This document shows, in pieces, positions 1-11,969 of a DNA stretch of 64,000 nucleotides. This DNA is from Atherinomorus stipes (lineage: Eukaryota; Chordata; Actinopteri; Atheriniformes; Atherinidae), in the NCBI GenBank assembly GCA_023101725.1, contig JALJCO010003062.1:248001-312000 (forward strand), read 5' to 3'. The notes beneath the pieces are model-generated. The model made no database searches, had not been told where the DNA came from, and saw only the letters and a program-made list of their open reading frames with translations. A program made the position numbers and the translations under genes. Position 1 is the first letter of the stretch. Each line of letters opens with the position of its first letter.

Positions 1-300
1 CCCCCCAAAAAAGACTACTCTTAAATACTGTTTGTTTCAATATGAGATTTTCAGCTTTAATAAATCATTTTTAAAAAATCTTGTAAAAAAAAAAAAATTA
101 ACATTTTTCTTAGCGTTTTTAGCTGTCAGTTTGTGGTTGTTGCATTGTGCAACACTGGTGCTTTTTTTTTTTACCCAACAATGATATCTCATGCTTTACA
201 TACACCATCATTTATGTGATTACTTTTTCTTTTAGCTTTCATTTTTCATGTTAGCAACACTGAAGAGGTTATTTTTAGCTGTTCCATTATAGATAAGTCC
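1..300. other. Window edge, no feature recognised
   Basis: AT-rich sequence with short A and T runs. No open frame, repeat end or splice pattern was recognised. It may be intergenic DNA beyond the 3' end of pcdh12. Confidence 0.5.
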
Positions 301-340
301 AAGTGGATTCAGTGTCTGCAGCTGTTGGTTCTGGTTCAGA

Positions 341-372
<32 letters not shown>

Positions 373-395
373 AAAGGGGGGGGGAAAAAAAAAGG

Positions 396-452
<57 letters not shown>

Positions 453-2288
453 GGAAAATAAAGTTTTTTTGGAGGAGAAAGAGGGAAGAGAAGGAAAAAA
501 AAAAATAAAAAAAAAAAGAAAAAAAAAAGAAAAAAAAAAAAAAAAACAATAAAAAACAAAAAAAAAAAAAAAGATGTTAAAAAAAACAGCATAAAAAATA
601 AAAAGGAAAGAAAATAAAATTAAATTTGAATAAAAGGGGAGGCCCTGCTAATGAGGAAAATAATGGGGGAAAAATTTTTTGAACGGGGGATTTTCGCGAA
701 TATTCCAAGGGGGGGGGAAGTAAATTAGAAAAATAATATAGATAAATAATTATATAATAGGAGAAGAAAAAAAAAGAGAAAAAAAAAAAAATAGAAAAAA
801 GAAAGGGTAATGTTTTAAAAAAATAAAAAATGTATCAACAAAAAATTAGATAAGGGGGGGGGGAAAAAAGGGCGAGGGAAAGGAAAATGAAAAAAATAAA
901 AAATAATAAAGCACCTTAAAAAAAAGGGGGAAAACAAATTGAGTAAAAAAATTTAATAAAAAAGAATAAATAATAAAAAAAAAAACATCTTCTTATTAGT
1001 ATATTATGGTGTTTTAAAAGAAAAAAAAAATACTCTGGAAATAAAAAAAAAGGAAGGAAAAGAGAGGTGAAAAAACAGAAAAAAAAAAAAAAAATAAAAA
1101 GATTTTATTTGTTGATTAAAAGTTAAAAAAAAAATATAAAATATTAAAATCCTATAATAAAAAAAAATAGAGAGAATAGTGTATCGGAGAAAAAAAAGAG
1201 GGGAAAAAATATTATAAAAAAAAATATAATAGAGGGAAATATATTTCAAGAAAATAAAATTAAATCTTACATAAGAAAAAAAACAAAATAAAAAAAGAAA
1301 GGGAAGGAGAATTTAATTGATTTAATATATATAAAAAATTATAACAAAAAAAAAAAAAATAAACCAAAAAGGGAGAGAAAAAAAAAAATATAAGTTAAAA
1401 ATAAAAAAAAAATAAAATTATAATCAAACAAAAAACAAAATAAATTCTCAACCTCGGGTGGGATAAAAAAATCTCTTATGGGATAAAATAAATAAATTAA
1501 AATATGGGAATTTGAGAATAATTAGGGGGATGAGGATAAGGTTATAGAAATATAAATAAAAAAAAAAACAAAAATAAAATAAAGAACTACAGTCTACATT
1601 GGAAAATTTGGGATAAAGAGATAAACAAAAAAAAAAAAAAAAAAAATAAAATTCTAATAAAATATAGAAATAAAAAAAGATATAAAAAAAAAAAATATGA
1701 CATAAAATAGATAAATTTAAATTTTCTAAAAAAAAAAAAATCATCTCCTCTCCACTCTCTAGCTGAAAATTAAAAAAAAATCTAATAAATAATATTTAAT
1801 TAAATTCTCCTGAGTTTTGGTTGGAAATTTAGATCTCCTTACTCTTCTCTATCTAAAAATAAAAAATCTTAATTTATTTCATTTCTTATATTAAAATTCT
1901 AGAAATTTTATAATTTTTAAAAATTTTAAAAAACTTCGAGGGGCCATCCAAATCAAATAAAAAAGGAAAAAGAAAATAATATAGAAAAGAGATAAAAAAA
2001 AAAAATCATATTGATTAATAAAAACAGAAAGAAACAAAAGCAGGAAGGAAAAAAAGAAAATAAATATATCATTGGATATAATCATAACAAAAAAAATATA
2101 ATATTGTTTTTCTATTTGAAATTGTAACGGATGATAAATCAAAAAGGATATGTAATATTATTATAAATCAAAAATTTTTAAATTTAATATAAAATTGGGG
2201 GGCTGATACATAAATTTAATTAAAAGGATATTAGATAATCTTCACAAAGCAAAATTATTCTATACTCATAAAAAAAAGGAAAAGAAAG

Positions 2289-2324
<36 letters not shown>

Positions 2325-2510
2325 AAATAAAAGGAAAAGGGGAAAAGGAAAAAAAAAAAAAAAGGAAAGTTAAATAATGGAAATTTCCTTTTTTTTCTCT
2401 TACCTTTTTATTATTTAAAGAAAAAATTATTACTTAAAAAAAAAAAAAAAAAAAAATATATAAAAAAAAAATCCTAAAAAAAAAAAAAAAAAAAAAAAAA
2501 GTAGATAAAG
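300..2510. repeat. A/G-rich homopolymer tract, probably poorly resolved sequence
   Basis: About 2.2 kb of the plus strand is runs of A broken by runs of G, with almost no ordinary sequence texture. Apparent open frames here are poly-F, poly-K or I/Y-rich translations and are not genes. Run lengths vary without a repeat unit, which suggests a purine-rich simple repeat read through by an error-prone method, or a collapsed low-quality consensus. The stretch lies where the 3' exons of pcdh12 would be expected, so it may hide coding sequence. Confidence 0.75.
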
Positions 2511-2700
2511 TTTTATTATCCATTTTAAAGAGGGGGACTCTCCTCTCTCTTCTCTCCAAACTCTCTCCCTTCTCGGAGAAACTCGAGAAGAACTCTTCTC
2601 CAGAGGGAGATTGAGACCTGTCATCCATCCGCGGTTTCCCCACAGGAAAGGCGATGCCACTATCCAGATCGGAGGGAGAGGTATCTTCCCCTTCCGCCAC
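2511..2700 (-). pseudogene. pcdh12: Possible relic of the last coding exon of pcdh12
   Basis: This short stretch has normal composition between two poor tracts. In one minus frame it reads SDLDSGIA, and in the next frame GWMTGLNLPL. From memory of the mammalian protocadherin-12 C-terminus, these resemble consecutive pieces of a conserved block containing TGLALDRLS and AWMARLSLPL. The order and spacing are right, but a frame change is needed between them. It is on the correct strand and the correct side of the first exon. The match is short, so this could be chance. If real, the frame change most likely reflects sequence errors in this region. Confidence 0.3.
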
Positions 2701-4219
2701 TCCGGGCTGTTTTCTGCTTCTTTTTTATCTATCTTTTAGTTATATGTTTTAGGGAGTATTTGATATATTTTACCTTAGGTAGGGAGTGAGTGTCACATCT
2801 TCGTTTCTGGTTAGGTATTCCCATGATTTTTTTTCGATTACGAAAACAAAGTTCCCGAACTATCCTGCTTTGCTTTGAGCTGCTGTTTTTAGGCAGATCT
2901 GTTTTTTTTACCTCCTGCTGCAGCTCGGCTCAGTAAAAGTGATTTGGGGGCCATTTATCAGTGACAGAGCAGCGTGTCAGGGCGGTGTTAGCTTACACTA
3001 AAAACACATCACAGCTTTCTTTGGCTGGCTTCAAACTCCCCCCTCACCCTCAGCCTTACTCTCAGACATGCCATCCTACAGAGAATAAGAGAAGCTTACC
3101 TCGTGCTTCTCCTCCCCCTTACCTGCTTTTAATATAAATCTGATACGTGATATTCAGTTAAGGGGGAAAAAAAGACTGTCTGACTGAGTTTCTCAGGGGG
3201 GACTTTTTTCTCTGTGACACATGAGCACCTGAAAAAACTTACTGTTTTCAGACATCATACTGATTTATCAGCGAGTTATACCCCCCTTTCACTCTCTTTC
3301 TCTCTCACACACATCTCCACCCAACTCCAGCCTCCGAGCTGTCTGAGTAAGTCATCATACAGAAGGCTGAAAAAGCAGAGACGCTGCTGGAAAAATGTAA
3401 GGGAAGCTGCTCTGTGTGTGCATATGTGTGTGTGTTGGTGAGGTGGAGGAGGGAGGCCCTTCATCTTTACTCTCTAATGGACTTCACTTCAGATTAATCT
3501 CAAAGCCTGCAGGGGGGATACTTAATTACACCAACGCTAACTGTAAGCACATGTTGAAATAAATGTGATCACACATTTTACTTCTGAGTAAATGGCATTT
3601 AAATGAGACCCAGCAGCAGCACATTAGCCTTAATGTCTACGCTATAGAGTAGAATGTAAGTAAGAATGCATTAGAAAACCATAATATAGATTAGTGAAGT
3701 CATTAATGTCATGTAAATGGGAACATTTGTCAGTTATGCTTTCAGTCACGTTAGCATGTTCTGTCAAGAATGCAGCTTGTGAACTTGATGAGTTTCAGTC
3801 TAAAAGCATAATGTAAAGAGTTCAATGAAGCTGTTTGTTTTTAGTTATAAGTTTGTTAACCAAAGACATTGCAAGCTTCTATTAAGGATTCCAAATGTGG
3901 ATTTGAAAACAAGGCTCTTGTTTTGTCCCTTTTTGCATATTTAGACCCCTTAAGCCCTGTTCACTTGTTCTTAGACATTTGTCTGTTTCAGTGCTTGTAG
4001 TTTGAATCATTGTTTGTTTTCTTAAATTTGGTTTTGCTGAGCTACTAGGTGACATTTTTCCCGTTACATGCTGTAGATAATAAAGGTGTATATTAGAGCA
4101 AGCATAGCACAGCAATTATCGTACAAACGCTGATGCAAACCCAGTATCTCCTATAGTGCAGGCAACAGGGCTTAAAATGTCAGGTATCCTTTGGAAGGAG
4201 GTGAAATATTACATCTTAC
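2701..4219 (-). other. pcdh12 intron sequence, exons 2-3 not identified
   Basis: This directly follows the splice donor of the large pcdh12 exon. I looked on the minus strand for the conserved cytoplasmic segment expected in the next exon and did not find it. A short GT-rich microsatellite lies at about 3413-3438. Donor-like GTAAG words occur on the minus strand near 3100-3125, without a convincing open exon upstream of them. Confidence 0.5.
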
Positions 4220-7086
4220 CTGCACCTCTGGTGAAGCTGAGGAAAGCTCAATGGAGTCTCCGAGCGCTGCCATGGAGAGACGAACAAGGTTCCTAAGCAT
4301 CTGTTGGTGTTCTGCATCGTGTCCTCCTCGACTATCCGACGTCCTCTGCCTCCTGAGAGTTGTTTGGGATGCCGAACGTGGTGGTCCTCTCTCTTCTCCA
4401 TTGGGCTGCAGCTTGTGGTGCTTTAAGGTGCCAGAATGCGAGACTGAAGAGGACGATGAAGGGTTTCTGGATTTGCGTAGAGTCTGATACGATATGGCAG
4501 GGGTCAGAGGCAAGGTCCCATCAAGTTCAATGTTTCCAGGTTTTCTTAGTGTTTTGCAGTGATGGGAAGCATGTTGGGAGGTATCCTCTTCTAGATAGCT
4601 CTGAGAGTGGAAGCTTGTGTTCATAACCGATGGTATGAAGTTGTAATCTCTCTCCGTTTGTTGGTCTTCAGACAGTGGAGGTGAAGTCAGCGGCTGGACC
4701 TCACTGTCCTCAGGAGGCTCCTCCTTTCGGCCTCTGATGACGGGAATGAGCTGGATGTCAGACTTTCTGATGTTCTTCTGGGGGCGTCGAGGATGGCGGG
4801 TGTAGCTGGATTCAGCCTGTCTGCAGTTGTAAGCCCGGTTGTCCCGTTTCTCAGGCCGGCAGAAAGTTGTCACCAATGCGATGGCCAACAGAAGAAGCAA
4901 GCATGTTGCACCCAGGCAAATTGCAATCATCATGGTGAAGCTGAGCTGTCCTCTGTTTCCTGGTGATGAGTTCTTTAGATGGTCCTTAAGGTTGATGAAA
5001 GTCACCTCAAGCGATGCCTTAGTGGCTAAACTAGGAGTACCCTTGTCAGATACAACCAGGTCCATTGTAAAAGTTCTCCCTATAAGCTCAGTGGCATTAG
5101 TGGTATTGACAAAAAGCTGACCTGTCGTTTCATCCAACCAGAAGAGGCCATATGGGTTTCCATCAGTAATAAGGTACTGGAGTTCTCCATTGAGTCCTGA
5201 GTCTAGATCTTCAGCCTTTATTGTGGATGCAAGAAATCCAATAAATCCCTCTCTTATAGTGTGATCAATTGGCAAAGCGGTGGGCTCATCCCCAGTATCG
5301 TTTCCCAACTCGGTCACAATCTCCCCTTTGTATGCATTGACTGGTACGCTCACGTGAGCTACACCCTTTCTTGGTTTTGGCTCGTGGATGACAGGATAGT
5401 TGTCATTTACATCCTCAACATCGATCTGCACAGTGGCAGTCCCTGTCAATGGTGGATGTCCATGGTCCACGGCTTCCACAATGAAAGAGAAAGTGTGAGA
5501 TTCCTCAAAGTCTATATGTTGCTGGGCACTTATGACACCAGTTCTGGGGTGAATGGAGAAGAGTTCTTTTTTTGTCTTCTGGTCAGTGGGGCTTCTTATA
5601 AAGTAGGAGACTCTTCCATTGAACTCCAGGTCATCATCATGGGCTTCAACTTGGAAAACTTTGTAGCCTGTGAAGTCGTTCTCTTCTAAGGAAGTCTTAT
5701 AAACAGAGGCAGAAAACACTGGGGCATTGTCATTCACATCCAGAACAGAAACTGTCAGGTGTTCAACAGAGACCAGAGGGGGGAGCCATGATCCCGAGCA
5801 AGGAGTGTGATATTATAATTTGAAACTTTCTCTCGATCCATGTAGCCACTGGTGACAATCTTATAACTGTTGCTATGCATCTGTTCAAGGTGGAAAGGCC
5901 CAGATCCCTCCTGAAGAGCAGCACTCACTTGCCCATTTCTTTCTGAATCTGCATCATAAACCATTACCAGACCGAGGAAAGTATCAACTGGTGCTCCTTC
6001 CAGTACAGTCCCAACAGCTGAGGCGGATGTAATCCAGGTTGTGCGAATCCTCGGTGCGTTATCGTTTACATCTATAAGCTTGACATGCAGTTTACAGTGA
6101 GCAGGAATTGCGTTGGGACCGTGATCAATGGCCTGTACGATTACCTCATAAGACGGGTGGAGTTCATAATCCAGAGGTGCTCTAACAATCACCTCTCCTG
6201 TTTGTGGATCTACATGGAATAACTTTTGAACCTCTGGACGAGTGTGCTTGCTGAAGGAATACCCCACCTCCCCGTTGGTGCCCTCATCTGGATCAGTAGC
6301 CTTGAGCTTAATGATGGTTGTCCCAAGAGCTGTATCCTCAGGCAGTGTCACAGTTGGACTGCTGTCCTCAAATGTTGGGCTGTTATCATTCGAGTCCTGG
6401 ATCTTAACACGCACAAAGGTGCTCCCAGACTTTGGGGGATTCCCTTTATCCCATGCCACCAGGGTGAGGTCAAAAGAGTCCTGGACTTCCCTGTCCAGTT
6501 CTTTGATAACTACCAGCTCTGCCTGTTTTGTCCCACCTGGAGCAGCCATCACATCCAGAGCAAAGTGTTGATTGATGGACAGTGTGTAGGTCTGGAGGCC
6601 ATTTGGTCCTGCATCAGGATCAACTGCACGATCTAAAGGTATTCGCATCCGGATGCTGGCTGTCTCTGAGATCTCTAACTCCTGCAGAGCACTTGGGAAG
6701 GTGGGACTGTGGTCATTCAGGTCCATCACCTCCACACGAACCCGCAGACAGTTCACAGCACCACTTTTCCTGTAGAGGACACTGAAGGCCACCTCGCACA
6801 GATCCGACCCACGGCAGAGTTCCTCCCTGTCCAGTCGGCCCTGGGTGGAGACCACCCCATCTCGAGTGGTGATAGAGAAAGGAAGAGCTTTTGCCTGCTC
6901 CACCACCTGGAAATCCTCAAAAGGACCATCTTCGTCCCTGTCCCGCAGGTCGTCTACCAGATGGCCGACCCGGGTTCCTGCAGGCTGCTCCTCCCAAACC
7001 TGGTACTGTATGGTTATCGATGATGACTCAGAGGCCAAAGTCCCAGAGTAAAGACTCAGAACCAGAAGCAGAGCCAGCAGCATCAT
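4220..7086 (-). CDS. pcdh12: Protocadherin-12, large first coding exon (with a 1-nt frame break)
   Basis: PCDH12 (VE-cadherin-2) is a non-clustered delta-type protocadherin, a calcium-dependent adhesion protein of endothelial and placental cell contacts. Reading starts at MMLLALLLVLSLYSG, a clear signal peptide. Six cadherin repeats follow, with the calcium motifs DLNDHSP, DSNDNSP, DVNDNAP and DVNDNYP. One membrane helix (IAICLGATCLLLLLAIALV) is encoded near 4870-4945, followed by a basic tail containing DNRAYNC and RRPQKNI. This juxtamembrane block is what identifies PCDH12 rather than another protocadherin. The exon ends at CAG with donor GTAAGA (4219-4214). The frame is open from 7086 to 5755 and again from 5737 to the donor. 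The two parts are joined by a single missing base in a run of six G (plus strand) at 5778-5783. Adding one base makes the exon exactly 956 codons. The family is about 1,180 residues, so about 230 residues of tail lie in later exons. Confidence 0.93.
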
Positions 7087-7721
7087 GACGTGAAGTAATG
7101 AAGTCTTGTCTACTAGTTAAACTGACATTCTTTGTCTTTGGTTTTGTTTTTTTTTTACCATTAAAAATGAACTTCTCAAACTTAAAATGCAATAGAAATG
7201 TTAAAAAGACAAAGTCTATTTTTAAAAATAGAAATGAAAAATCCAGTCTGTCAAATAAAATTATAATAAAATCTCAATTTAGAGTGAGTCTACAGTTTTC
7301 TCTTAAAAGACAAACAACAAAAACAAAACCTGAGAAAACTCCTGGACAGTCTTCCAAAATGAAAAATAAATTCTCTAGTCTGGTCAGGATACAATTACAG
7401 AAACCTACAATTAAGATATCATCCTTTCTTTCTCTATAAACATCCAGCCTCAGTCTGCCTGCTGCCGTTACTCACTCTCACAGCTGCTGGCGTTCTGCCT
7501 CTCAGTTCATCCTCCTCAACTCAGGAAAGTTTTCCTCCAACTGAGAAAGTTTAGATTTGGGTTTCCACATGCCAGTGAAGCTCCAGCCAATCCAAACTGA
7601 GGAGGCGGGCCACATGCAAAGTAATCCAGACTCAACACAAAGAGAAGTCCTCCTGCCCTGAGGAAACGTCACCATTCTGGAGTGCTTTCACAGAAACATG
7701 ACACCTCCTCTGCATCAATTA
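7087..7721 (-). promoter_or_regulatory. pcdh12 upstream region, candidate promoter
   Basis: This is the sequence immediately upstream of the pcdh12 start codon. Positions 7100-7440 are AT-rich. At 7440-7640 the composition rises, with an inverted CCAAT box (plus-strand CCAAT at 7587-7591) and a GC box in GGAGGCGGGCC at 7601-7611. Both are common in TATA-less vertebrate promoters. No TATA box was seen. Whether an untranslated first exon lies further away cannot be told. Confidence 0.3.
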
Positions 7722-7757
7722 CCCCCCCCCCCCCCCCCCCCCCCCCCCAAAAAAAAA
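7722..7757. repeat. Poly-C run followed by poly-A
   Basis: A run of 27 C is followed directly by 9 A. Such long C runs are unstable and poorly sequenced, so the true length is uncertain. Apparent glycine-rich open frames across it are artefacts. Confidence 0.9.
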
Positions 7758-8406
7758 GCCTGCATAAACTCATCACAGGCTGCAGTCTGAGATCTAATCG
7801 CTTGGAAAATTTGTTGCGTCCCTGTGGGACAAAAGCCTGCAGCAGTTAGACTTACCTGAACTCCATCACAATGACGTATGGTCTTCCAGTGTGACAGCAA
7901 AAACACAAACACAGATCAGATGATAAGTCATCATCAAAACAGACAGCCTTTGTGTCCAGACAATAAACCAAAGTTCTGTTCTGTAAAATTTTTAAAAACA
8001 TTTTTTTCTTTGAAGAGTGTTGCACATCCTGGGAGGTAAATGTGGCTGTTCTTCCAGGAGGGAACAACAATTCTTATGAGTAAACTGGTTATTTAGTGAA
8101 GACAGAAAATCCAGAAGTCTGTCCTCAATGTGACAAAATCCACATTCCAACTTTCCCCCAAATATAATTACAGAGTTTTGTCTTGAACCGCATGGCCACA
8201 GAGGTCAAAACATTTCCAGGAAATTACAGCAGATGCTCATTTCTGTCATTCCTTTGGAGTTCCAGGTTTGTTTATTAGTGAGAAGAGCTGAGACCCAAAG
8301 AAATCCTGCTTCACTTGGAATATATTTGCATTTAGGGTCTGAGTGTGTGTGAGATTTTATATGTGATTTACATGAAATCTAAGAAGTAGCCTGACAAATG
8401 AAGGTA
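7758..8406. other. Intergenic, nothing recognised
   Basis: Sequence of ordinary composition with no long open frame, no terminal inverted repeat and no recognised repeat family. Confidence 0.5.
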
Positions 8407-8411
8407 GTTAT

Positions 8412-8676
8412 TGTCACGCCTGCTCCTCCTCCACTTCTGCATTCAGCTTCACCTGCCTATTGATCACCGGTTCTCACTACAACTCCCACAATTCCTCTGT
8501 CCTGCTCATTATGGATTCCACCTGGTCCTCATTACCTTCATCAGTCACACCTGTTTATCCCTCTATTTAATCCAGTGCTACCTCTTCCACCAGTGTTGTG
8601 TATTCCTTGTGTGACCCTACTCTTTATTTAACCGCAATAACTTGCGATTGCGTCCAGCCTCTGCTTCAGCCTGACA
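8412..8676 (+). mobile_element. Solo LTR of a retrotransposon (265 bp)
   Basis: The element begins TGTCACGCC and ends GCCTGACA, the TG...CA termini of an LTR. It is flanked on both sides by the same five bases, GTTAT (8407-8411 and 8677-8681). Inside are a TATA-like CTATTTAATCC near 8563 and an AATAA word near 8635, in the order expected for U3, R and U5 on the plus strand. No internal retroviral genes are next to it, so it is a solo LTR left by recombination. The 5-bp duplication fits the Gypsy (Metaviridae) or another 5-bp family. Confidence 0.85.
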
Positions 8677-8818
8677 GTTATGTGGTGAGACATATCATAT
8701 ATTCTACATATGTGGACAGGGATGAGGGAAACTAATTTGTGACTATCTGGTGGGCTAAATGAGTCTTTAACTCACAAAAACTGAGAGTTCAGAGCCCAAG
8801 AGTGATAGTGGCGTAATG

Positions 8819-8966
8819 TTTTTAAAAAAAAAAAAGAAAAACAAAAAAAGGAGAAAAGACAGAGGGGGGGGAGGGAGGGGGGGGGAAGGGAAAGAAAAAA
8901 AAGGGGAGGAAAGAAGGAGGGGGGAAAAAAAAAAAAAAGAGAAAAAAAGGGAAGGAAAAAAAAAAG

Positions 8967-8999
<33 letters not shown>

Positions 9000-9125
9000 A
9001 AAAGGGAAAGGGGAAAAAGGAAAAAGGGAGGAAGGAAAGATAGGATTAAAGACCCAAAAAAGAGGGGCAAGGGGAGAGAAAAAAAAAGAGGCAAAGGGGA
9101 AAAAAAGGGAACCGCAAACCCCCCC
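8819..9125. repeat. A/G homopolymer tract
   Basis: Runs of A and G of the same character as the tract at 300-2510, ending in a short C run at about 9119-9125. The lysine/glutamate-rich or poly-F open frames here are artefacts. Sequence quality is doubtful. Confidence 0.85.
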
Positions 9126-11270
9126 AAGGGCAGAGAATGTTGGTGTTGGTCAGAAATGTCTTTAAGGAACCAAGAACTTTCTGTAATTGGTTGCCTTTTA
9201 AACTTTTGTTTTGAGCTCATGGTTAAACCATGAAAACTTACTTGGATAGTCTCAGAAAACATCATAGCTTGATATGGTTTGAAATAGAGCCTCTGATATT
9301 GTGTGACAAGTCTCAGCCCATCTGCTAAAGTTACAAACAGACGTAAGAGAAACCTCTGAACACTTAGATACTTCCAATTATCCAGCAGAAGTTTACACAT
9401 TGTCCATGAGAAATAGAAATGTAGCAAAAATAGCTGTTTTTATAGTTTCTGGGCTTCTTTTATCAGATCTGACACTTGCAGACCATAAGATGATAAAAAC
9501 CAGCTATAGCTCAAAGACTGCAGATCCACTGAGTGCATCATGCAGTGTTTATCATACGGTCAGCCCTCAGAAAGTCCTGCAGGCTGACAGTCGGGCCAAG
9601 AGAGGTTCAAGCGTATCGCTTTTCCTTCAGGCTCCGAGGGAGGGGGAATGGATGAGGTCTGAAAACACTTCGCCATCTTTCACCTGCCAATGACAGAGCA
9701 AAGAAAGATGGATGATAGAGGAGTTGACAGACAGGAGAGAGCCATTATGGACGAAATGAGTTCGAGCCCCAAAATAGATCAATAAGATGATTGGATAAGA
9801 TTAAGTATTTCAAGGTGATGAAAAATGCAAATATGATCAATTGGAAACATGTATACGTGCACAAATGTGTCTAAGTGAGGAAGAGAAGCAAATGGTGGAG
9901 TTTATGGAAATATATGATAACAGAGTTTGAGTAAAATCATTCAGTACTAGTATGAGGATAAGTCAGAGCAAACTGCAGACAAGTCAGGGACCTTTGCTGG
10001 CTGTGTTTATCCATTTTCCCAAAAGCTCATTTATCCTGATCGGGTCCAGAAAAAGTCACCTTGTTTCATCTCCCTGAACCGTGAAATTTTCCTCTCTATA
10101 ATTTTATCATTAATTTGTAGGTTTTTCTGCTGCTCATATCTAGAACAAACTTACCAGAAACATCTGAAATCTGCTCCAAATTACAGACGCAACTAAACAA
10201 ATCAGCTGACTTGATCAGAAATGTCAGAATAAGGAAGTGATTACAATTGTTATGGAAAACATACATTTATACAGGTCAGGATTTACAACCTCAGTTCGGT
10301 AAATAAGCCCTGAAGCTTCACAGTAAAAGCTGCATATTCATACTGTTGGCTTAATAAACAAAAGAGGAAAAAAGCCGATTCCACAAACATACAGGGAAAA
10401 AAAAAAAACATTACAGCATCTTCTGTTACCTGCATGAAAACCACTGATTAGATCTTAAACGGGACTAGAAACATGTAAGATGACCTTTGACCTCCGGTGA
10501 TGTCTGCAGTCAGTTTGGTCGACCCAAACCTGAGCTGGATTCTGTTCAGGCTGAGCAGAGGTCAACCAATCAGATGAGGTTATCTCCAAAACAAACATCA
10601 GCCTCCATCAGATTACACTGTGTGTGTGGCTCCATTCACTGTTACACAGGAATCAGAAGGGAACAACAACACACACACACACACCCAAACATGTCTGTCT
10701 CCAATTAATCCACCACCTGTATGGAGCTGTGTGTGTCCTTTTGTGTGTACCGACAACTTTGTTCCCTTGAAGCCACACAGCTGAGGCTGTTTCACATTAC
10801 TGTACCTTTTACTGGCGTTCCAACATTTGCTTTCATTCATCTTCAGACAGAGATCATCTGGACGGAGCTGCTGGAGTCACGCTGCACTGATTAAAACAGT
10901 CTCCAGCAAAAGTTAAAAACCTCACAATCTAAAGTGAATGTTTTGGTTCTGAAGCAGAAGTCAAAGCCTCACAAAGTGACTGATTACACAGATTAGTGTC
11001 CTGTTTTTTCTGTCTTCTAATGAAAATGTTGCCTTTCTGTGATGTTTTGTGCCTCTCGATAGGAAGCTTGGTAAAGTAATGCGATGCCTTCAATTCAAGT
11101 CACACCTGGATGGATTCCTTGGTGGCTTAAAAGCTAGAGGGTATCTGTCTGTCTACATGACACTATAGCTGCTCTCAGACTTTCATTGCAGAGCATGAGC
11201 GGTAAAGCCCATCTACTCTTTAACTGGACTTGTCTTTTCAAACATGCTGCTTCCTCACAGACTTAGGCCC
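9126..11270. other. Intergenic, nothing recognised
   Basis: No open frame with a recognisable family and no exon-like stretch. It contains a short CA run near 10671-10683. A 97-codon open frame from 9400 has no recognisable content and no repeat or splice context. Confidence 0.5.
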
Positions 11271-11969
11271 GTCCCAACACATCCCCTCGCCCTACTTTTT
11301 AGCCCTATCCCTAAATTTTGCGCATTCCTGTGAGGGTAGTAGTGTCCCAATTACTCTTTGCATGTAGTGTACTGAAAGTAATTTTGTTGTACTGGGACGC
11401 TAGTGACAAATAAAGCCTGATTTGATCTGGGTAGTGAACATAACAAGGGGATATGAATCTAGCCCTTCAGAGTGAGGGATTTCAGATGCTGACTTGCTGA
11501 GGAAAGGCCAGAGAAAATTCCCCAGAAAGCTTTACGTCATCATTTGCATCCTGAATCAAACAATGTTAACCCTCGTAAAGCGAGAGGACTCGGAGAAAAA
11601 AACTCACAAATGTACATATGTACAGATTACACATCAGTTCGTAACGTTAGCCAGGCTAGCCACACTAGCTAGGCTAAAATACTGACAAAAAGCTTGCGAA
11701 GGCTTTTCGGCAGTTCACAAGAGACAACAGTAGTCAATGCTGACTTCTTCTCTGTGTAGTTGTTTTGTTTATTAATCAGCTGAAGCATGATGAATAATTT
11801 AAAAAAAAAAAAAAAAAAAAAAGGAATCGCAACTGTTCAGTGTTGTTTTTGGCAGCTATCTGAGTTTTAGTCTTAGTCTTTCTGATGAAACTGCTTATTT
11901 TAGTCACATTTACATCATTTCTGTGTCCAATTTAGTCTAATTTTCGTCAGCGAAATTCAAAAGGGTTTT
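11271..11969. other. Intergenic with simple repeats
   Basis: It begins with GCCCGTCCCAACACATCCCC, which looks like a worn transposon end, but no convincing partner was found. A GCTAGC-rich stretch (about 11648-11676) and a 24-base A run (about 11800-11822) follow. No gene is visible. Confidence 0.4.

Noticed and set aside
287..1744. Open frames of 60-100 codons on both strands
   Set aside because: They translate to runs of F, K, I or Y from A/G homopolymers and have no protein character.
3100..3200. Small pcdh12 exon ending at a minus-strand GTAAGG or GTAAGC
   Set aside because: The upstream sequence contains stops in the frames tested and shows no resemblance to the pcdh12 tail.
9400..9693. 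97-codon open frame with a hydrophobic start resembling a signal peptide
   Set aside because: No domain or cysteine pattern was recognised beyond the start, and single open frames of this length are expected by chance.
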